Shown one piece after another: positions 6,146-11,121 of a DNA stretch of 11,121 nt. Source of the stretch: Desulfarculales bacterium UBA702 (GTDB lineage: Bacteria; Desulfobacterota; Syntrophobacteria; Syntrophobacterales; Syntrophobacteraceae). The DNA lies in contig DBMI01000056.1 in the NCBI GenBank assembly GCA_002298165.1, forward strand, positions 1 to 11,121, in the 5' to 3' direction. The notes beneath the pieces were generated by a model. That model saw only the letters and a program-made list of their open reading frames with translations. It had not been told where the DNA came from and did no database searches. Both the position numbers and the translations under genes were made by a program. Numbering within the stretch: position 1 is the stretch's first letter; every line of letters starts with the position of its first letter.

Positions 6146-7597
6146 CTAAAAGTCCTTAGTTATGTTTTTGCCCTTGTCGGAGCTTTGCACGCCGCCCACG
6201 TCGGTAACCGGGACCATGGCAGGGGGCTTCATTTGCTCAACTTTTTTCTGGGTGTCCTGGGTTAGGACAACTTCTTTGAGCCGCAGGGGAGATGCCTCTG
6301 CGAGTGAGGCTGGCGGCATTTCTTCCATACGGGATATCAAAGCTTCCTGGGTCACATTCGGGGCCTGGTAGGTGATCCGTACCACATTGCCCTGTGCCGA
6401 CGCCAGTTTGAAACAGTTCATAGCGAGCTTGCTGTTCAACGGCTTCACTATCCCGCTATTTACAAATTGATTGAAGTTGCTTCTCTTTCCGCTGAATTGG
6501 ACTTCGTAGACCGATACACCGGATTCGTCAAAGCTCCTGAACTCGACGTTGATAACCGATCTCAGGCCGATAAATTCCTTTTTGAACATCTCGCCCACAT
6601 CGTAGCTCGGAAGACCAACGACATTGAGCTGATAGGCCTGGACCGCCTGTTGCAGATGTTCCTCAAAGAATTCCTTCGAAAATTCCGAACCTATCATGTT
6701 CCCAATATCTTTGATGGCGACGTCTTCGTCAGGCCAACTTTGCTTTTGAGGTACCTTGTTATTGAAATAGATCTCTTCGCCGGTGTTGTTATCGATGCAC
6801 TTCACACTCCAGGAAGTGAGCACGTATTTCTTGACCGTCAGACCGGATGCCGCAAGCTTGGCGGAGAGCGTCTTGAATTTTGCTTCACCCAGGATGCTGA
6901 AATCGGACATCTTCACCTGTGAGGCGGATACGGCAACGTTGTCCTGCCCGGCCCTCGCACTCCTGTCGGCAAGTTCACCCTTGAGCTTTTCCGAGGTCTC
7001 TTCGGACCATACCCGGTACCCGAATTGTTTGATTTTTTCCTTGAGGATATTTTCCGCAACCGGTGAGCGGACAACCTGGGCATCCGAGCTTCTATCGGCA
7101 TCGCGAATCACGATGGCAACCGATATTCTTGGGTCGCCGTGCTCACGAAGCAGGCTCACCCTCTCCGATTTGGACATCTGCTCGAGGGCCTCCTGCACCT
7201 GGCCCACATATACTTCCGCTTTGAGCAGCATGTGTCCGAGTCCGTCCTTTCCGACCCAGGGAGGACTCTCCTTTACAACCTGCTTTATCAAGCCCTTGCT
7301 TCGGGTGAGGACTTTATCCCTGATCAACTGGTAGTTTTCTGTAAGCGTCGAACTCTCCACGTAGCACCCGACAGCTTTTTCTATCACCTGACGCTTCGCG
7401 TCTTCCCTGAGGTCGTCGACCATCAGGCCCTTGTCTCTGGCATATTTTTCCGAGTTCGAATCGACCAGGCCCTCGGCGGATACAACTATCGTTTGCGAAC
7501 TATCGGCAAGACAAGTTCCCAATCCCAAACCAAACCCGCTTAGAAGGATTAAAGCCGCTAAAACCCCACTGGTCTTCTGCATCTTTTTGTGCATCAT
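6146..7597 (-). CDS. FlgT-like exported protein
   Basis: A 483-residue protein. The open frame extends upstream to 7756, but that part overlaps the preceding gene and lacks a signal peptide. CCGGAGG lies 5 nt before the ATG at 7597 (8 nt before a second ATG at 7594), and an export signal follows at once (hydrophobic 11-27, probable cleavage after CLA at 31). Residues ~35-135 match the FlgT N-terminal / LPP20-like pattern: IVVSAEGL..., DDLREDAKRQVIEKAVGCYV, then LIRDKVLTRSKGLI. Residues ~154-320 look like the FlgT middle domain, opening with GDPRISVAIVI. Residues ~322-412 form a third alpha/beta domain (VVGLPSYDVGEMFKKEF...YEVQFSGK), followed by a Pro-rich disordered tail. In Vibrio, FlgT builds the flagellar H-ring; here no flagellar gene is adjacent, so the name describes fold, not role. 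It follows the 8294-7647 gene by 49 bp. Confidence 0.75.
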   Translation of the reverse strand: MMHKKMQKTSGVLAALILLSGFGLGLGTCLADSSQTIVVSAEGLVDSNSEKYARDKGLMVDDLREDAKRQVIEKAVGCYVESSTLTENYQLIRDKVLTRSKGLIKQVVKESPPWVGKDGLGHMLLKAEVYVGQVQEALEQMSKSERVSLLREHGDPRISVAIVIRDADRSSDAQVVRSPVAENILKEKIKQFGYRVWSEETSEKLKGELADRSARAGQDNVAVSASQVKMSDFSILGEAKFKTLSAKLAASGLTVKKYVLTSWSVKCIDNNTGEEIYFNNKVPQKQSWPDEDVAIKDIGNMIGSEFSKEFFEEHLQQAVQAYQLNVVGLPSYDVGEMFKKEFIGLRSVINVEFRSFDESGVSVYEVQFSGKRSNFNQFVNSGIVKPLNSKLAMNCFKLASAQGNVVRITYQAPNVTQEALISRMEEMPPASLAEASPLRLKEVVLTQDTQKKVEQMKPPAMVPVTDVGGVQSSDKGKNITKDF

Positions 7598-7646
7598 GCA
7601 ATCCTCCGGAAAAAGCTTAATAAATTCGTCCCGATGCCGGGACTTT

Positions 7647-8294
7647 CTATTTGCCGCCGCCTTTGCGGCAGAAGTCATGGTAGAGTTTGGCCACGATCTC
7701 ATCTGCCTGCTCCTCGACAAGTATCTGTGCGACGCGGATGGTATCCGCGCCCGCAAAAGACTCGCTTCGGGCAGTCGTCCCCGAAATGGTTCGCCCGGAC
7801 GAACTTGTCAGGGTAAACGACATATCCACGTAGACTTCATTTACGTTGACGATGGGGTTTTTGTGGGCGCGGGAATCGATCACGCCGCGAATGATAAAGT
7901 TTGCGCTGAGCTTGCGGGCGGCTGAGAGGGCTGCATCGGGGTCGTTATTCATGTATGCCCTGATCTCGGCGTCGGCGATCTGCCGGGTTATGTCCTGCTG
8001 ATTATACGTGCGAAGGCCGAGTTCTCTGAGTCTCTGGTTGATTGTTTCAAAAAGCAAGCTGTATTTGGATTGGCTGACTGAGTATTTGCCTCCCGAGTGG
8101 CGCTCCGCGATCATCACGGCGATTTTCTGGTCCTTTAGAGAATCCTTGCATGACACATCCAGGAGTTGGCCGATCTTCTGTTCCTTGGCCGCCTTTTCCC
8201 TCGCGCTCTGCCGTTCATCGTCCGAAAAAGAAAAGCCGTATGCGGCGGAGCCAAGCAGGCTAAAGCAGATAAGAAACAGCAAAAACTTCTTCAT
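7647..8294 (-). CDS. FlgT-middle-domain-like exported protein
   Basis: A 215-residue protein with a signal peptide (MKKFLLFLICFSLLGSAAYG, cleavage near 20) and a charged helical stretch (25-55). One alpha/beta domain follows (~56-210): a first strand KIAVMIAERH, a helix LFETINQRLRELGLRTYN, the segment DAALSAARKLSANFIIRGVI (120-139), beta strands VYVDMSFTLTSSSGRTISGT, and a C-terminal helix. The order matches the middle domain of FlgT and related CsgG/LpoB/TolB-N-type folds, where an 'A-R-K-L-x-A-x-x-I-I-R-G' strand is typical. It is the first gene of the minus-strand block, with GGAGGGAGATA before the ATG. The next gene carries a paralogous domain inside a longer protein. The C-terminus (RKGGGK) is basic. 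The fold call is by pattern; the function is unknown. Confidence 0.72.
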   Translation of the reverse strand: MKKFLLFLICFSLLGSAAYGFSFSDDERQSAREKAAKEQKIGQLLDVSCKDSLKDQKIAVMIAERHSGGKYSVSQSKYSLLFETINQRLRELGLRTYNQQDITRQIADAEIRAYMNNDPDAALSAARKLSANFIIRGVIDSRAHKNPIVNVNEVYVDMSFTLTSSSGRTISGTTARSESFAGADTIRVAQILVEEQADEIVAKLYHDFCRKGGGK

Positions 8295-9081
8295 TATCTC
8301 CCTCCAGATAAAATGCGAAATTTAGGATGTTGCCATTAGACTGTGAGAAATCGCCCCGAATGTCGGATTCTACAAAAATCTCGACCAATGTTCTCATAGA
8401 TCGGCAAACTCAACCTGTCCAAAAAATAATTCTGTTAATTGCACGAAAAAAAAATTGCGATAAGCATGGGTCGCGGGTAATGGAGTGAAGAGCCAAAGGA
8501 AATCTTGTCTGGTTGATCATTTCGCTTCCCGGATCGAAGCAACATTCTATTGGCCACATAATCCGACTGCGCCGGAGAGGTCTGTGAAATTGAAAGCAGA
8601 TTGATTTCGAACTCGTGCCGGTCAGTTGCCGGACACTCAAAATTATTCCTGATTCTTCGATACATTGAGGCTACTTTAGCACGGAATGCAAAGTTGAGAT
8701 AGACTCATTAACACGGCTCGATCCTGAAGTTAAGAGAAGAATTTGGGGAGTGAAAAATACTAATAAAATGAAATACATAAGGGATTGGAGAACTCAGGTG
8801 CCTGATGATTTTAGGCTTTGGATAATCGGGATTCAATGAGTTTAGCGAGAGGGGAGTTGAGGCATTCACAAGCGGAGGGTGCTCGGAACCATGTTCTTTA
8901 TATTGCCGAATTGTAGATCTTCTAAAATCCTCAGTACTTAAATCGCACAACTCATTAAAGCCCTTCAATTTCAATCCTTCAAATTCCTTGCCCTCAATGG
9001 TTCCGTATGAAATAATCCCGGTAATTCTTAAGTTTCCAGCTTTCAGTTCACAGTCGTTTCAACCAACTTTCGGGGATCGGT
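8295..9081. other. 787-bp divergent intergenic region
   Basis: This region lies between the minus-strand envelope block and the plus-strand cyclase, and should hold promoters for both. It is AT-rich in patches, with an A9 tract at 8446-8454 between two AATTGC copies (8437-8442 and 8453-8458). Short open frames on the minus strand (8410-8665, 8708-8974) start at TTG or have no ribosome site, and their translations look random. A candidate promoter for the cyclase is listed separately. I found no convincing promoter for the minus-strand operon and no RNA gene. Confidence 0.5.
8988..9016 (+). promoter_or_regulatory. Candidate sigma-70-type promoter for the cyclase gene
   Basis: TTGCCC (8988-8993; 4 of 6 to TTGACA) is followed after exactly 17 bp by AATAAT (9011-9016; 5 of 6 to TATAAT). 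Transcription would start near 9023, leaving a leader of about 60 nt before the ATG at 9082. The fit is reasonable but could occur by chance in AT-rich DNA. Confidence 0.4.
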
Positions 9082-10686
9082 ATGGCAAAGCTGATTGTTA
9101 ATGGTTTCGGCGGTACTCGCGAAATCGAACTCGAGAAAAGTAATTCGGTGGGGCGGCTTTCAGGCAATAGTATTCAAATTCTGGATGCGCTCGTTTCGAA
9201 AAATCATTGCGTAATTTTCGCCGACGAACAGGGTTGCTATAAGCTCAAAGACCTTGGCAGCCGCAACGGCACCTTTGTGAATAAACAAGGGGTAAGAGAT
9301 GAGGTAGCTCTCGAAAACGGCGATGAAATTCTCATAGGAATGACTTCGTGCACCTTCCTTATGGACAAGCCCGAAAACATCATGGCCGTCGAAGATGACA
9401 GGAGCCAGATCCTTGTCTTCGACCAGATTTATCCTGGGGCTGTGCAAAATGATCGGTTTCTACCGGAAAAGGAGATCAGGGACGAAAAACATTTGCGAGC
9501 GGATTACGAAAAGCTGCGCGTTGCGGTCGAACTCCAGCGCGATCTAGGGTTGGAGCTGGATTTAAATCGTATCTATAACCGCATACTCGCGCGAACATTC
9601 GAATTCCTCGAATGCGATCAGGCTGTGATCCTTATGGCGGATGAGAACGGATGCATGGAGCTTCAGGCCTATAAGACCCGGACCAAGAAAGAGAAGCTGG
9701 TCATATCATCTACCATCATAAAACGCGTGCAGGAGGGTAAGGTAGGCATAATAAGTGCCGACGCCCTGGCGGATGAGCGCTTCCAGGAGGCGCTCTCGAT
9801 AGTGAGCCAGAAGGTAAGGTCCTCGATGGCGGTCCCCATCATGTACGATGAAGAACTGCTCGGGATAATGATTATCGAGTCCTCCGCCGCGGTAATGGCA
9901 TATGGGGAAAAAGACCTCCTCCTTTTCACGAACATAGCCCACCAGACTGCAAATCTCATAAAGATGGCCGAAATGGCCAAAAAAATAAAAGCCGAGGCCG
10001 TAACTCGCGAGCGATTCCAGCGGCTGCTCTCACCGGATCTCGCCGAACTGGTCGTCTCCGGTCAGCTCAAGGTGGAAAAAGGTGGCGAAGCCCGCACCGC
10101 CACCGTTCTTTTCGCGGACATTCGTGGTTTCACCTCGATGTGTGAAAACATGAAAGCGGGCGAGGTCCTCAATTTTCTCAATGAATATTTCGAGATTATG
10201 GTTGAGATTGCATTTAAGTACGAAGGCACCGTGGATAAATTCGTCGGTGACATGATCATGGTTGTATGGGGAGCGCCGGTGAGCCACATTGACGACCCCC
10301 TTCGCGCCGTGAAGGCTGCCGTCGAGATGCAGTGCGCCCTTGAAACCTACAACCAGACCCGCAAGCCTGAAATCCATATCGGGATCGGCATAAATACGGA
10401 CGAACTCGTTGCCGGCTATATCGGGTCAAGCCGCACGATGAGCTATTCCGTTATAGGAGATTCGGTAAACACTGCCGCCAGACTTTGCTCGTCGGCTGGA
10501 CCAGGTCAGGTTCTCATATCCCAAAACACCCACAAATTCGTTCAGCACCATTTCGAGATAGCAGAATACAACCCCATCAGAGTCAAGGGAAAATCCAAGC
10601 CTGTAAAGGTTTATGGAGTAATCCGGGAAAAGTGTGGAACGGATGTCCCCGAGAAAGCAACGAGCTTCGAGACTCCCGAGCAATGA
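9082..10686 (+). CDS. FHA-GAF-class III adenylate cyclase
   Basis: A 534-residue cytoplasmic enzyme predicted to convert ATP to cAMP. Domains in order: FHA at ~1-95, with phosphothreonine-site residues visible (R25 in VGRLSGNS, S39/H42 in SKNHC, N62 in GSRNGTFVN); GAF at ~145-298, a small-ligand or dimer sensor; a short helical linker; and a class III cyclase domain at ~337-515. Catalytic residues are all present: metal Asp D346 (FADIRGFT) and D390 (KFVGD), substrate Lys K386, and transition-state N463 and R467 (SVNTAARL). The adenine-specifying position, usually Asp or Thr, is Ser456 (YSVIGD), close to the class IIIb Thr form, so cAMP is likelier than cGMP. GGGGA lies 6 nt before the ATG. 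It is divergent from the envelope operon. The FHA domain implies control by a Ser/Thr kinase not seen in this window. Confidence 0.93.
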   Translation: MAKLIVNGFGGTREIELEKSNSVGRLSGNSIQILDALVSKNHCVIFADEQGCYKLKDLGSRNGTFVNKQGVRDEVALENGDEILIGMTSCTFLMDKPENIMAVEDDRSQILVFDQIYPGAVQNDRFLPEKEIRDEKHLRADYEKLRVAVELQRDLGLELDLNRIYNRILARTFEFLECDQAVILMADENGCMELQAYKTRTKKEKLVISSTIIKRVQEGKVGIISADALADERFQEALSIVSQKVRSSMAVPIMYDEELLGIMIIESSAAVMAYGEKDLLLFTNIAHQTANLIKMAEMAKKIKAEAVTRERFQRLLSPDLAELVVSGQLKVEKGGEARTATVLFADIRGFTSMCENMKAGEVLNFLNEYFEIMVEIAFKYEGTVDKFVGDMIMVVWGAPVSHIDDPLRAVKAAVEMQCALETYNQTRKPEIHIGIGINTDELVAGYIGSSRTMSYSVIGDSVNTAARLCSSAGPGQVLISQNTHKFVQHHFEIAEYNPIRVKGKSKPVKVYGVIREKCGTDVPEKATSFETPEQ

Positions 10687-10860
10687 GATAGCTTAAGGGC
10701 TGATATTGCAACGGCACGATACTCTGTCTTTTCCCGATTGATGCAATCATATGGAAGACGCATTGGGTCTAGGCGACTTCGCGGGGCGGCGCCAGTCCCG
10801 GCCAAGGCGCATTGCCGCCAATTTTAAGATATTCGATGAACTTCCAGCAAAGCCGGATTA
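10687..10860. other. Intergenic, no gene seen
   Basis: This is downstream of the cyclase. I see no clear terminator directly after the stop codon. A 60-codon open frame at 10751-10933 runs into the palindromic repeats and has no ribosome site, so I do not call it a gene. Confidence 0.5.
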
Positions 10861-10872
10861 TCCAACTGCGTC

Positions 10873-10897
10873 ATTCCCGCTTGCTTCTGGCGGGAAT
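10873..10897. repeat. REP-like inverted repeat (ATTCCCGC / GCGGGAAT)
   Basis: ATTCCCGC (10873-10880) and GCGGGAAT (10890-10897) form a perfect 8-bp stem around a 9-nt loop, with TC before and CC after. The ATTCCC...GGGAAT form is a common dispersed intergenic repeat in proteobacteria (compare Neisseria dRS3). It may also serve as the transcript end for the cyclase. Confidence 0.65.
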
Positions 10898-10925
10898 CCG
10901 GCGTCTTTAGAATGCGGGCGGGCAC

Positions 10926-10953
10926 GTTGTTAGGGCGTGGTCTCCTGACCGCG
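10926..10953. repeat. Palindromic repeat, right copy (inverted)
   Basis: GGTCTCCTGACCG (10939-10951) is the exact reverse complement of bases 2-14, and GTTGTTAGGGCG to its left partly matches the reverse complement of bases 15-24. Together they look like a second copy of the element at the left edge, in opposite orientation. Confidence 0.5.
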
Positions 10954-10962
10954 TCATGCCCT

Positions 10963-11010
10963 CGACCGAAGGTCTCCGATTATTTGGGCCGCCCTGGAGA
11001 CCTTCGGCCG
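10963..11010. repeat. Long inverted repeat (CCGAAGGTCTCC / GGAGACCTTCGG)
   Basis: CCGAAGGTCTCC (10966-10977) pairs perfectly with GGAGACCTTCGG (10996-11007), and the stem continues outward to 14 of 15 bp. The 18-nt loop contains GGGCCGCCC. The same GGTCTCC core occurs in the adjacent element at 10939. No T-run follows, so it is more a repeat element than a terminator. Confidence 0.65.
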
Positions 11011-11086
11011 GTGGGGGTAGCACGGTCGGGCCAGGCTGTTGCCCAAATCCCGAATGGAACAATAATGGGTCGAAATTGAAGGAAAA

Positions 11087-11121
11087 CTCCCCTCCACTGG
11101 CGGGAGGGGTTGGGGGGGGGG
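11087..11121. repeat. C-rich/G-rich inverted repeat and G-tract
   Basis: CCCCTCC (11089-11095) pairs with GGAGGGG (11103-11109) around ACTGGCG, followed by TT and a run of ten G at the very end. This form (CTCCCCTCC...GGGAGGGGTTGGGGG) resembles a widespread intergenic palindrome. The window ends inside it, so its right limit is unknown. Confidence 0.55.

Noticed and set aside
7598..7756. A 53-residue N-terminal extension of the FlgT-like protein, overlapping the previous gene.
   Set aside because: The signal peptide and a GGAGG site place the start at 7597 (or 7594); the extension is a shadow of the upstream gene.
8410..8665. Two overlapping 76-codon minus-strand open frames.
   Set aside because: They occupy different frames of the same DNA, neither has a ribosome site, and both compositions look random.
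8677..8690. TAGCACGGAATGCA, resembling a sigma-54 promoter.
   Set aside because: The spacing between the G and GC elements is 8, not 10, and the -24 GG is broken.
8708..8974. An 88-codon minus-strand open frame.
   Set aside because: It starts at TTG without a ribosome site, the translation is Ser/Pro/Ile-rich and resembles no protein, and it lies in AT-rich intergenic DNA.
10751..10933. A 60-codon plus-strand open frame after the cyclase.
   Set aside because: It runs through the palindromic repeats, has no ribosome site, and its composition reflects the repeats.
10866..11121. The repeat cluster as a CRISPR array.
   Set aside because: The repeats differ from each other, are inverted rather than direct, and show no regular spacers.

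Overview
This 11.1 kb window reads as ordinary bacterial chromosome from a Gram-negative organism. It holds several outer-membrane-type lipoproteins and secreted periplasmic proteins. Shine-Dalgarno sites are strong, and the right edge is crowded with short palindromic repeats. The mix of a FlgT/LPP20/CsgG-like envelope cluster, class III cyclase signalling and dispersed palindromes would fit a Deltaproteobacterium (Desulfobacterota, for example a syntroph or sulfate reducer). That placement is an inference from style, not from a marker gene.

Layout. Positions 1-269 hold no gene I can support; they carry a palindromic repeat and a strong rho-independent terminator for something entering from the left. 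A long minus-strand block then fills 270-8294. In transcription order it starts with six exported proteins: a FlgT-middle-domain-like protein (8294-7647), a full-length FlgT-like protein (7597-6146), a CsgG-like lipoprotein (5997-5209), a TPR lipoprotein (5178-4546), an unrecognised periplasmic protein with an internal repeat (4446-3862), and a protein with two LPP20-like domains (3786-2953). After a 249-bp gap with a stem-loop come a TTG-initiated MFS transporter (2703-1462) and, 4 bp later, a protein joining a degenerate kinase-like domain to a cyclic-nucleotide-binding domain (1457-270). Across a 787-bp gap, an FHA-GAF-class III adenylate cyclase is transcribed divergently on the plus strand (9082-10686). 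The last 430 bp is non-coding and holds at least four inverted-repeat elements.

How it may work together. The six exported proteins use the fold families of the Vibrio/Campylobacter flagellar outer-membrane rings (FlgO/FlgP/FlgT) and of the CsgG/LpoB group, yet no flagellar or curli gene is visible here. They look like a set that assembles at the outer membrane. At the other end, the cyclase has all its catalytic residues and can be expected to make cAMP. The cyclic-nucleotide-binding protein keeps the phosphate-binding Glu and Arg and has no DNA-binding domain. A local circuit can be proposed: phosphoprotein sensing by FHA, then cAMP, then a non-transcriptional effector next to a transporter. 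Genome proximity is the only evidence for that link.
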